DNA of 64,000 nt, from the NCBI RefSeq assembly GCF_900167935.1, contig NZ_FUYL01000001.1, positions 372,001 through 436,000 of the forward strand. Reading direction: 5' to 3'. The position numbers and the translations under genes were made by a program. Positions within the stretch are counted from its first letter, which is position 1, and each line of letters starts with the position of its first letter. The stretch comes from Maribacter arcticus. Its GTDB lineage: Bacteria > Bacteroidota > Bacteroidia > Flavobacteriales > Flavobacteriaceae. Of this stretch, positions 8,859 through 16,000 are shown in pieces. The notes beneath the pieces were generated by a model that saw only the letters and a list, made by a program, of their open reading frames with translations, ran no database searches and was not told where the DNA came from.

Positions 8859-8932
8859 TGACCTCGACTGGATTCAAACCAGTAACCTCTTGAGCCGTAA
8901 TCAAGTGCGCTATTCAGTTGCGCCACGAGGCC
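8859..8932 (-). tRNA. tRNA-Arg (anticodon ACG)
   Basis: A 74-nt cloverleaf was folded by eye. The acceptor stem GGCCTCG/CGAGGTC has one G-U pair, the D stem is GCGC/GCGC, and the anticodon stem CTTGA/TCAAG carries loop TTACGGC (anticodon ACG). The T arm is ACTGG-TTTGAAT-CCAGT and the discriminator base is A. CCA is not encoded, as is usual here. ACG in the wobble position would be deaminated to ICG to read CGU/CGC/CGA. Confidence 0.95.
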
Positions 8933-9007
8933 TTTTAATATTTCCCTTAACGGGCTGCAAATATATTTCTTTTTACATTTACCACAAAATTAAGAGCACT
9001 ATATTAA

Positions 9008-9520
9008 ATGGATTTAAGAAGCTTAATTAGAGATATACCTGATTTTCCTAAGGAAGGTGTGATTTTTAAGGATATAACTTTGTTGTTGCAAAACCCTGAT
9101 GCATTAAAAGAAACTACTAATGAACTGTTTAAATTATTGAACGGGCAAAAAATAAATAAGGTTGTTGGTATGGAGAGTAGAGGCTTTCTTTTTGGACCTA
9201 TGCTTGCAAGTAAGCTAAATGCAGGTTTTGTACCTATACGTAAACCAGGAAAATTACCATCCACTACGCTGAGTGAAACTTATGATCTAGAATATGGTAC
9301 AGATACGCTTGAAATTCATATAGACGCTATCGAAAAGGGTGATAAGGTGCTTATACATGACGATGTACTGGCGACTGGTGGTACTGCAAATGCAGCATGT
9401 AAGTTGATAGAACGTTTAGGAGGTGAAATAGTTCAATGTAATTTTTTAATAGAACTTACTTTTCTTAATGGCTCTTCAAAAATGAATGACTACTCGGTAC
9501 AATCTCTTTTAAAATATTAA
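9008..9520 (+). CDS. apt: adenine phosphoribosyltransferase
   Basis: A 170-residue purine salvage enzyme converting adenine and PRPP to AMP. Family signatures are intact: IRDIPDFPKEGVIFKDIT at the N-terminus, GMESRGFLFGP, VPIRKPGKLP, and the PRPP loop VLIHDDVLATGGTANAA. The length is normal. It stands alone on the plus strand. Its stop overlaps the stop of a small minus-strand gene by 4 nt. Confidence 0.97.
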   Translation: MDLRSLIRDIPDFPKEGVIFKDITLLLQNPDALKETTNELFKLLNGQKINKVVGMESRGFLFGPMLASKLNAGFVPIRKPGKLPSTTLSETYDLEYGTDTLEIHIDAIEKGDKVLIHDDVLATGGTANAACKLIERLGGEIVQCNFLIELTFLNGSSKMNDYSVQSLLKY

Positions 9521-9669
9521 TCAAGTGCCTTAGTGGTTACGAAATAGCGCCAACCTATAAGCGCCATTTGTAATTTACTAGCTTTAGATAGGTCTAATCG
9601 TTGCTTACTATATGAAGGTAAAAGAGCTTTGTTAAGCTTAGCAAGTAGTTTGTAGATTACTTTTTTCAA
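9517..9669 (-). CDS. small conserved-looking basic protein, 50 residues
   Basis: The frame starts with TTG at 9669 and encodes MKKVIYKLLAKLNKALLPSY followed by a segment ending WRYFVTTKALD. I recall very similar 50-residue proteins in Flavobacteriia, sometimes mislabelled 'SsrA-binding protein', although this is far too short for SmpB and shares none of its fold. It is strongly basic at the N-terminus (K/R at 2, 3, 7, 11, 14), amphipathic, and has no signal peptide. It converges on apt with a 4-nt overlap of stop codons. The function is unknown. No in-frame ATG precedes the TTG. Confidence 0.6.
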   Translation of the reverse strand: MKKVIYKLLAKLNKALLPSYSKQRLDLSKASKLQMALIGWRYFVTTKALD

Positions 9670-10192
9670 TGTTTTTATTTATTACAAAAGTACATAAATA
9701 AGAAAGCGATTGTTTAAATCGCAATATTTCCTTTATTTAAAAATACGTAATACCTAATGCAGAACAAGCGTAATTATAGTACTTAAAATTAATACGACTA
9801 AAAGTTTAATTAAAGCTATCATGATGTAAGGTTTTAGTGATTGAACGTTGAATGAATAATTGTTCATGGAAGATATATGGGCTTAGTCCTTAGAACAAAT
9901 AAAACTTGTTAAATTAGTGTAATCAATTACATAACTGTAAGTTAATTAGTGATTTTTATTTCAATATAAAACTTGAGTTCTACGATTAAGTTTTATATTA
10001 TAATTAAATATTGTTTATTAGTTGTATTATGTAATAAATGTAGGGGCTTATTTGAGTATTTTTTAAATTGTAAGGGGCTTTTCATTGATCAAATTGACTA
10101 AAAAGGCTATTTCATCATTAAAATCAAAAAATCCGATGTTATAGATACACCAGATTTAGATTAAAGTTAATCCCTAAGATATTTATATCGGA
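9670..10192. other. long AT-rich intergenic region
   Basis: More than 500 bp with no recognisable conventional gene. It holds one possible tiny hydrophobic peptide (9754-9822, listed separately) and, near the right end, inverted arms AATCCGAT (10130-10137) and ATCGGATT (10187-10194) around a large loop that may end the M56 transcript. I see no RNA gene. Confidence 0.4.
9754..9822 (-). CDS. possible 22-residue hydrophobic peptide
   Basis: ATG at 9822 opens a frame for MIALIKLLVVLILSTIITLV plus two residues, which is almost entirely a single membrane helix. The length is too short to judge by composition alone, and I see no convincing ribosome binding site. Single-helix peptides like this exist in Flavobacteriia, but this one does not resemble the two better candidates at 33828-34007 and 51056-51142. 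Confidence 0.2.
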   Translation of the reverse strand: MIALIKLLVVLILSTIITLVLH

Positions 10193-11677
10193 TTATTTTT
10201 TTGTTATTATTTCAATTACTCCATGCTTAGCTTCTTTCCCATATTTTTCAATAGCCTTGTCACCTTTTATAACATTCATTGATTTAATAGTACTCTCATC
10301 TAAGTTATTTATGGCCTTGGCATCGCTTTTTTCTCCGTCAATATAAAATAAGGGTTCTTCATTACCATCTGTAGTGATAAACATAAATCCATTGCCTTCT
10401 GCTTCTACTATTTTAACGTCGTAGTCCTCAGCAGAAGAAGTAGTGATAGAAATTTGCTTATTGTTGTCAGATTTAGACTTTTTTATTTTGGTTACTTTAT
10501 TACTGACATCTGAGTTTCTAAATGATATACTATTCTTGTCGATATCAATTAAAATATATGTGGGATCAATGGTGTCATTGTCTGAGGCAGAATTAAATCT
10601 GCTACTTACTTCTCCATGTTTCTTATTTCCGCCAGAAATTTCAATAGATATGTTTTTTATTTCTCCATCTTTATTTCTTACTGTAGTATATGAAAAATCA
10701 AATTTTTCCTTTGCTAAATCTGCCTTAATTTTCAACAATTGTGAATCTGAAGTATTTTTATCTATAAGTAGTTCTATGTTGTTTTGTGTAGAATCGGATT
10801 GAGATTTAATGTTATAGGAATAAACTTCCCTTACATTGAAACTTATCAGAAAGAAGGCTAACAATGGCAGAATGAATAAACTTTTTAATGCTTTTAATTT
10901 GTGTGATTTTTGTTGATTAATCATAACGATTCGTTTTTTGATTAATGAATTAAAAAATGGATTTACGATTGATAGATGATGATTACCGACTGCCCTAAGT
11001 AGTAGGATATATTGATATGCTTTTTTATTGGCTTTGATTTGTTGATTTTCTGTATCGGCAAGAAATTCTAAATTTTGTTTAACCGCTATTCGATACAACC
11101 ATGCAATAGGATTAAACCATTGTAGTATTAAAAAAACTTCCATCAATATAATATCTAAAGAATGAAATTGTGCGGCGTGAACTTCTTCGTGAGCTACTAT
11201 GGCTTCTAATTCTTTTTCTGAGTGTAATGAAGGATTGTAAACGATATTGTTGAAAAATGAGAAAGGTTGTATAGTGACCTTAGTTTTAATGTGAACTGTT
11301 GCCGTTAATTTTACACGCTCACCCGTATTAAGTACTCTCTTTAAATCTAGGCCTTGTCGAAATAATTTGATGAATAAAATGAAGACCCCAATCAGATATA
11401 GTGTTATTATAAATGAATAAGGATTTAAGGCATTAATGGTTGAGGGTTCAGAAAGTGCGGGTATAGCTGCGTTGGCAGCTGTCAAATCAAATATAGGGGC
11501 GTTAATAGTATTCGTTATATAAAATAATGGGAATAGTATCGAAAGTATAAGTCCACTAAGAAGAAATAATCTATTGAACTGAAATAATGTTTCTTTCCTT
11601 AATACTAGTTAATAACATATGAAAAATAGAAGTAGAACAGAACTAACTTTTAATATATAGTAGAATAGTGCTTCCAT
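10193..11677 (-). pseudogene. M56 (BlaR1-like) membrane metallopeptidase with an in-frame stop at codon 23
   Basis: Read from the ATG at 11677, immediately after the blaI stop, the frame gives a typical M56 start (MEALFYYILKV..., first membrane helix). It then meets TAA at 11609-11611 and continues in the same frame with LVLRKETLFQFNRLFLL, exactly where the family continues. Downstream everything is intact: further membrane helices, the zinc motif HEEVH (about residues 163-167 of the 494-codon frame), and a C-terminal TonB-plug-like segment ending GVIEIITKK. One base change would explain the stop (for example AAA or CAA to TAA). Without readthrough, only a start such as TTG at 11485 is left, which would lose two helices. 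It is either a young pseudogene, a sequencing error or a readthrough gene. The intact protein would sense a signal and cleave BlaI. Confidence 0.75.
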
Positions 11678-12037
11678 CTATTTGTTGTTTTCTATTAGCG
11701 AAATGATTTCCTTTAATTCTTCGACGGAAATTTTTTCCTCCTTGGCAAAAAATGATACTAAATTCTTATAAGAATTATCAAAATACCCTACCATATCTTC
11801 ATTTACATAAGCCTTGTAATAACTCTCTTTACTCACTATCGGATGATATTGATGTGTTTTTCCATAGGCTGTAAAACCCACGAAGTTCTTTTCCTCTAAA
11901 TTACGTACAATAGTAGATAGTGTATTGTAATGTGGTTTGTGCGCAGAAATTTCCTCCATTATTTCTTTGACAAAGGCTTTTTTTAGTCGCCAAAGAATTT
12001 TCATTATTTCCTCTTCTTTGTTAGTTAATTTTTCCAT
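11678..12037 (-). CDS. BlaI/MecI/CopY-family repressor
   Basis: A 119-residue winged-helix repressor. The N-terminus EKLTNKEEEIMKILWRLKKA and the recognition region HYNTLSTIVRNLEEKNFVGF are typical of the family, with a C-terminal dimerisation helix. Its partner M56 gene follows with no gap. In known systems the M56 protease inactivates this repressor. Since the M56 frame is interrupted, repression might be permanent in this strain. Three repeats that look like its operators lie 26-81 bp upstream of the start. Confidence 0.93.
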   Translation of the reverse strand: MEKLTNKEEEIMKILWRLKKAFVKEIMEEISAHKPHYNTLSTIVRNLEEKNFVGFTAYGKTHQYHPIVSKESYYKAYVNEDMVGYFDNSYKNLVSFFAKEEKISVEELKEIISLIENNK

Positions 12038-12062
12038 GGTGTGTTTTACATTGGCTAATGTA

Positions 12063-12118
12063 AACTATTTTTATAGTTTTAAAACTATAAAAATAGTTAT
12101 TTAACTATAATTTTAGTT
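12063..12118. promoter_or_regulatory. three 20-bp-phased operator-like repeats (probable BlaI sites)
   Basis: Three 16-bp near-palindromes start at 12063, 12083 and 12103: AACTATTTTTATAGTT, AACTATAAAAATAGTT and AACTATAATTTTAGTT. The first two together form a perfect 36-bp palindrome (12063-12098). The 20-bp period, about two helical turns, places all copies on one face of the DNA. The position between blaI and the divergent antiporter gene makes autoregulation by BlaI the simplest reading, possibly also touching the antiporter promoter. Confidence 0.7.
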
Positions 12119-12161
12119 ATCTATTATCTCGATTGATGAATACAAACAGATTTCTTCTATT

Positions 12162-12169
12162 TATATTTG
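12162..12169 (+). promoter_or_regulatory. Bacteroidota -7 promoter element before the antiporter gene
   Basis: TATATTTG fits the TAnnTTTG consensus of Bacteroidota sigma-A promoters and ends 14 bp before the start codon, giving a very short leader. I see no well-spaced -33 element. Confidence 0.4.
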
Positions 12170-12183
12170 TGTAAATTCATTTC

Positions 12184-13122
12184 ATGCAGAACTTTCTTTT
12201 TATACTTGGGGGACTTTTTTTATTGATAGCCGGGGGGAATTGGCTTTTAAAAGCTGCTGTAGATTTATCGCTGAAATTAAAGATTCCGAAGATTGTAATA
12301 GGTATGACAGTCGTTTCTTTCGCTACCTCAGCACCAGAATTAATTGTTAGTATAAATGCCGCATTAGATGGTTTCCCAGATTTAGCTTTAGGTAATGTAG
12401 TAGGATCTAATATTGCCAATTTAGGATTGGTGCTAGCGATAACAATTTTATTAAGTCCTATTGATGTTAATAAAAACTTTTACACAACTAATTGGCCGGT
12501 GATGATGTTAGCCTCATTACTCTTTTTCTTCTTTATCTATTTTGACGGAGTTCTAGAGAAGTACGAAGGTATTACCATGGTAATTTTTCTTTTCTTATTC
12601 TTAGTGTATCTATTGCGTTTTCAAAAACCGGCTGTAATTGATGAAGATGACGAACCTGATGTTATGATGCCAACATATAAAACCGCACTTTTTTTAGGTT
12701 TAGGTGGGGGTGCTCTTTGGGGTGGTTCAGAATTATTGATTAGTGGTGCAGTTGGTATGGCTACTGTATTTGGTGTAAGTGAGCGTGTAATTGCAATAAC
12801 AATTGTATCTATAGGTACTAGTATTCCTGAATTAGCGGCATCGGTAATAGCGGTGATAAAAAAGGAAAAGGCTATTTCATTAGGAAACTTAATAGGGTCT
12901 AATATCTTTAATCTGCTAGCGGTATTGGGTATTACCTCAATAATTACCCCGATACGAGTTATGGATCAGGGTTTATTGACCAACGATATTTTTTGGATGT
13001 TGGGTATTTCCTTTCTCATTCTGCCTTTGGTATTTATACCAAAAGGGCTGCGTTTGGGGTGGAGAGATGGCATAATTCTTGTAGGAATCTACTTAGCCTT
13101 TGTGTACGTTACAATTGGATAA
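12184..13122 (+). CDS. CaCA-family sodium/calcium antiporter (YrbG-like)
   Basis: A 312-residue inner membrane exchanger with the two inverted alpha-repeats of the CaCA superfamily: GMTVVSFATSAPELIVSI with GNVVGSNIANLG in the first half, and ITIVSIGTSIPELAASV with GNLIGSNIFNLL in the second. The acidic residues of both APEL/IPEL motifs, which line the ion site, are present. About ten hydrophobic segments flank a short acidic loop (DEDDEPD). The length is normal for the bacterial YrbG type. It probably exchanges Ca2+ for Na+ or H+. Confidence 0.92.
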   Translation: MQNFLFILGGLFLLIAGGNWLLKAAVDLSLKLKIPKIVIGMTVVSFATSAPELIVSINAALDGFPDLALGNVVGSNIANLGLVLAITILLSPIDVNKNFYTTNWPVMMLASLLFFFFIYFDGVLEKYEGITMVIFLFLFLVYLLRFQKPAVIDEDDEPDVMMPTYKTALFLGLGGGALWGGSELLISGAVGMATVFGVSERVIAITIVSIGTSIPELAASVIAVIKKEKAISLGNLIGSNIFNLLAVLGITSIITPIRVMDQGLLTNDIFWMLGISFLILPLVFIPKGLRLGWRDGIILVGIYLAFVYVTIG

Positions 13123-13141
13123 TAAATACTAAAAAGTATGT

Positions 13142-14737
13142 ATGACCTACGTTGCATTTTTTTCTTTTTTTTTTGGGTTTATAGGTTTAATAGGTTATAC
13201 ACAAGAAACTGAATTTATTTCAGGTCAATTGATTGATTCCATAACTCTAGAACCTGTGGTATTTGCCACGGTGAGGATTAAGGATAAAGCATTGGGTGTA
13301 ATTTCCAATGCTGATGGAAGCTTTAAAATTCCAGTCAGATTTAAAAGTAGCGGTGAGTACCTTGAAATATCCTCTATGGGCTATGAAACAAGAGTTGTTT
13401 CGTTGTCAAACTTTAAAAATGGCTTAATAGAGTTAATTAAAATGAAAGCTGCTTTGTTTGAATTAGATGAAGTTGTGGTTAGTGAAAAAAGAACTAGAAA
13501 AAAAGAACTCACAGCGAAGCAGATAATTTATAAGTCAATTAAAAACCTCTCAGTCAATTTACCTCAAAAACCATATTCTTATGTTGGCTATTATAGAGAT
13601 TATCAACTTAAAAATGATAATTATACCAATCTTAATGAGGCAATATTCCAAATATATGACCAAGGGGTTAAAGGTTCCGATTTTGAAACTTCAAAAGTTA
13701 GAATTTTAGAATATCATAGTAACAATGATTTTCCCATTGATACTGTAGGACAAAGACCATATGATTATAAGAACAAAACAAAAACCATATCAAAAGCTTT
13801 TTTGGACAGTTACGGAGGTAATGAATATACCATTCTAAGAATACATAATCCAATTAGAAACTATCAAATCAATTCTTTTGATTTTGTAAATAAGTTAGAA
13901 AGTGACTTTGCTGATAATCATATTTTCTACAAAGAAGATGATGTTATCGTCGATGGGATTGTGCTATATCATATTTCATTTAAAGTTATGGATGATAATA
14001 TTACCATGGATGATAAAATAGATGTAAAAGGCCATATGTATATCATGAAGGATGATTTTGCCATACAGGGTTTTGATTATGTCATATATGATAAGGTTGC
14101 GATTGGAAAAAATGAGGGTGAGAAAAAAATATTGTTGAAAACCAAAGTTGAATATATTCGGCAAAACGGTAAAATGTATCTTAGTTATCATTCAATGGAT
14201 AACGCTTTTAAGATAGCTAAAGAACCAAAATTGAAGCTTGAGAATGTTATATTGAATCTACATAGGAATTGTTTTATACTGAAGTTCACTAATACTTTGG
14301 AAGAGAGTTCTGCACTTAGAAAATCCAATTACAATGCGAAGTTTAATGGTGAGAAGATAAAAATAAAAAGATTGGTGTTAATTGGTAATGAAGTACTGTT
14401 ATATCCAGATTTGGAAAATGAAAATACGCTAGAAATGATTACGGAGATAAAATCTCTAGGAGAACAACAGAAAATCAATAACAAAAATTTAAAGTTGAAC
14501 TTGAAAAAATTAAAAGATATTGATGGGAATATAATTAATGAGAATTGGTATGAAAACAGAAAACAATTCAGAGAGTTTTTTGTGCAAAAATTACAGCTAG
14601 AAATAATAAGTTTGCCCACTGATAGCCTTTATATGGATAAAAGAAAACCAATTTTTAATAAACTCCAGCCAATTAACGAAGGTGATAGTTTTAAGGACTA
14701 CTGGATGAATACTCCTCTTCAAAATACTAAGCAATAA
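13142..14737 (+). CDS. carboxypeptidase-like regulatory-domain protein, exported
   Basis: A 531-residue protein. An N-terminal hydrophobic segment (FFSFFFGFIGLIG) acts as signal peptide. Residues about 27-115 form a CarboxypepD_reg-like beta-sandwich (ISGQLIDSITLEPVVFATVR, NADGSFKIPV, SSMGYETRVVSL), followed by a basic linker (SEKRTRKKELTAKQIIYKSI) and a large C-terminal region of a kind found in many Bacteroidota proteins of unknown function. It is probably periplasmic or on the outer membrane. It is similar in layout to the N-terminal part of SusC-like proteins but has no barrel. It lies 19 bp after the antiporter and may be co-transcribed. Confidence 0.75.
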   Translation: MTYVAFFSFFFGFIGLIGYTQETEFISGQLIDSITLEPVVFATVRIKDKALGVISNADGSFKIPVRFKSSGEYLEISSMGYETRVVSLSNFKNGLIELIKMKAALFELDEVVVSEKRTRKKELTAKQIIYKSIKNLSVNLPQKPYSYVGYYRDYQLKNDNYTNLNEAIFQIYDQGVKGSDFETSKVRILEYHSNNDFPIDTVGQRPYDYKNKTKTISKAFLDSYGGNEYTILRIHNPIRNYQINSFDFVNKLESDFADNHIFYKEDDVIVDGIVLYHISFKVMDDNITMDDKIDVKGHMYIMKDDFAIQGFDYVIYDKVAIGKNEGEKKILLKTKVEYIRQNGKMYLSYHSMDNAFKIAKEPKLKLENVILNLHRNCFILKFTNTLEESSALRKSNYNAKFNGEKIKIKRLVLIGNEVLLYPDLENENTLEMITEIKSLGEQQKINNKNLKLNLKKLKDIDGNIINENWYENRKQFREFFVQKLQLEIISLPTDSLYMDKRKPIFNKLQPINEGDSFKDYWMNTPLQNTKQ

Positions 14738-14767
14738 AAAACGCCTTGGAGTAATCCAAGGCGTTTT
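14738..14767. terminator. bidirectional terminator
   Basis: A perfect 13-bp stem (AAAACGCCTTGGA and complement) with a GTAA loop and T/A tails on both sides, between two converging genes. Confidence 0.85.
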
Positions 14768-14792
14768 AGTATAATCAACAATTAATTTGGTA

Positions 14793-15809
14793 TTAAATCT
14801 TAGCCGATTTAACGGTTTTAATAATTCTACCAGCAATTTTATAAGGATCACCATTAGAAGCAGGTCTTCTGTCTTCTAACCAACCTTTCCATCCTTTTTG
14901 AACGGTAATGATTGGGATTCTAATTGAAGCACCTCTATCAGAAATACCATAACTAAAATCTGTAATTGAAGCAGTTTCGTGAAGTCCGGTTAAACGTTGG
15001 TCGTTAAACTCACCGTAAACTGAGATGTGTTCTTTAACAACTGGTCTGAAAGCTTCACAAATTTTTTCATAAATTTCTCTAGAACCACAAGTTCTTAACG
15101 TAGTGTTAGAGAAGTTTGCGTGCATACCAGAACCGTTCCAATCCAATTCCTTACCTAATGGTTTTGGATGGTATTCAATATAGTATCCAAAAGATTCCGT
15201 AAGTCTGTCTAATAGGTAGCGTGCAACCCACATTTCGTCGCCAGCTAATTTAGCGCCTTTAGCGAACAATTGAAATTCCCATTGACCAGAAGCTACCTCT
15301 TGGTTAATCCCTTCAAAGTTAAGTCCGGCAGCGATACAAAGATCAGCGTGCTCTTCAACTAAATCTCTTCCGTGGGTATGTAACCCTCCAACAGAACAGT
15401 AGTACATACCTTGTGGAGCAGGATAACCACCAATAGGGAAACCTAAAGGTAATTGTGTTTTGGTATCCATGATAAAGTATTCTTGCTCGAAACCGAACCA
15501 AAAATCATTGTCTTCATCTTCTATAGTAGCTCTTCCGTTTGATACATGCGGAGTTCCGTCTGCATTTAAAACTTCAGTCATTACTAAAAATCCGTCCTTT
15601 CTTGCAGGATCTGGAAAAATAGCAACTGGCTTAAGCAAACAGTCAGAAGAACCACCTTCAGCTTGTCGTGTTGAACTTCCATCAAAAGACCACATTTCGC
15701 AATCTTCTAATTTACCACCAAAGTCATTAACCACTTTGGTCTTGCTTCTCATGTTTTGGGTTGGAAAATATCCATCTAACCAGATGTATTCTAATTTTGT
15801 TTTGCTCAT
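14793..15809 (-). CDS. glutamine synthetase, type II (eukaryote-like)
   Basis: A 338-residue GSII. The start at 15809 (MSKTKLEYIWLDGY) is chosen over an in-frame ATG 12 codons upstream because family members begin there. Signatures: WSFDGSSTRQAEGGSSDCLL, the glutamate-binding FGFEQEYF, GMYYCSVGG, NWNGSGMHANFS-like ATP/ammonia site (DWNGSGMHANFS), and the C-terminal DRGASIRIPI and EDRRPASNGDPY. It makes glutamine from glutamate, ammonium and ATP in the cytoplasm. It is divergent from the GSIII gene, with a shared regulatory region holding a TACCC/GGGTA palindrome also found at the glnK promoter. Confidence 0.93.
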   Translation of the reverse strand: MSKTKLEYIWLDGYFPTQNMRSKTKVVNDFGGKLEDCEMWSFDGSSTRQAEGGSSDCLLKPVAIFPDPARKDGFLVMTEVLNADGTPHVSNGRATIEDEDNDFWFGFEQEYFIMDTKTQLPLGFPIGGYPAPQGMYYCSVGGLHTHGRDLVEEHADLCIAAGLNFEGINQEVASGQWEFQLFAKGAKLAGDEMWVARYLLDRLTESFGYYIEYHPKPLGKELDWNGSGMHANFSNTTLRTCGSREIYEKICEAFRPVVKEHISVYGEFNDQRLTGLHETASITDFSYGISDRGASIRIPIITVQKGWKGWLEDRRPASNGDPYKIAGRIIKTVKSAKI

Positions 15810-15846
15810 AATATAATAGTTATATTTTTTTTGAATAAAAGACAAG

Positions 15847-15854
15847 CAAAAATA
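15847..15854 (-). promoter_or_regulatory. -7 promoter element for the GSII gene
   Basis: On the minus strand it reads TATTTTTG, fitting TAnnTTTG, 38 bp before the start codon. A GGGGGTA half-site lies about 35 bp further upstream (15885-15891). Confidence 0.4.
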
Positions 15855-15920
15855 TGTTTTTTATCATTTCATATGAATTTTTGAGGGGGTAAATCTTTAA
15901 AAATTAAATTAATTGTTATC

Positions 15921-15942
15921 TACCCCTGTTTTTTATCGGGTA
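15921..15942. promoter_or_regulatory. TACCC-N12-GGGTA palindrome between the two glutamine synthetase genes
   Basis: Inverted arms TACCC (15921-15925) and GGGTA (15938-15942) lie in the divergent intergenic region. Two closely related sites sit upstream of glnK (33192-33212 and 33245-33265), which points to a common nitrogen regulator. The spacer is one base longer here. Confidence 0.5.
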
Positions 15943-15969
15943 TTTTGTCATATTTATATTTATTGAACG

Positions 15970-15977
15970 TAATTTTG
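15970..15977 (+). promoter_or_regulatory. -7 promoter element for the GSIII gene
   Basis: TAATTTTG fits the TAnnTTTG consensus. Transcription from it would begin only a few bases before the 15989 ATG, which favours the second ATG at 16001 as the true start. Confidence 0.35.
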
Positions 15978-16000
15978 TTGAATTAATAATGTATTTGCAT

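Noticed and set aside
8698..9030. Long open frame across the tRNA-Arg region
   Set aside because: It covers a well-folded tRNA and its terminator and shows no protein family signature.
14597..14854. 85-codon frame spanning the terminator between the converging 13142 and GSII genes
   Set aside because: It reads through a strong bidirectional terminator and the ends of two real genes.
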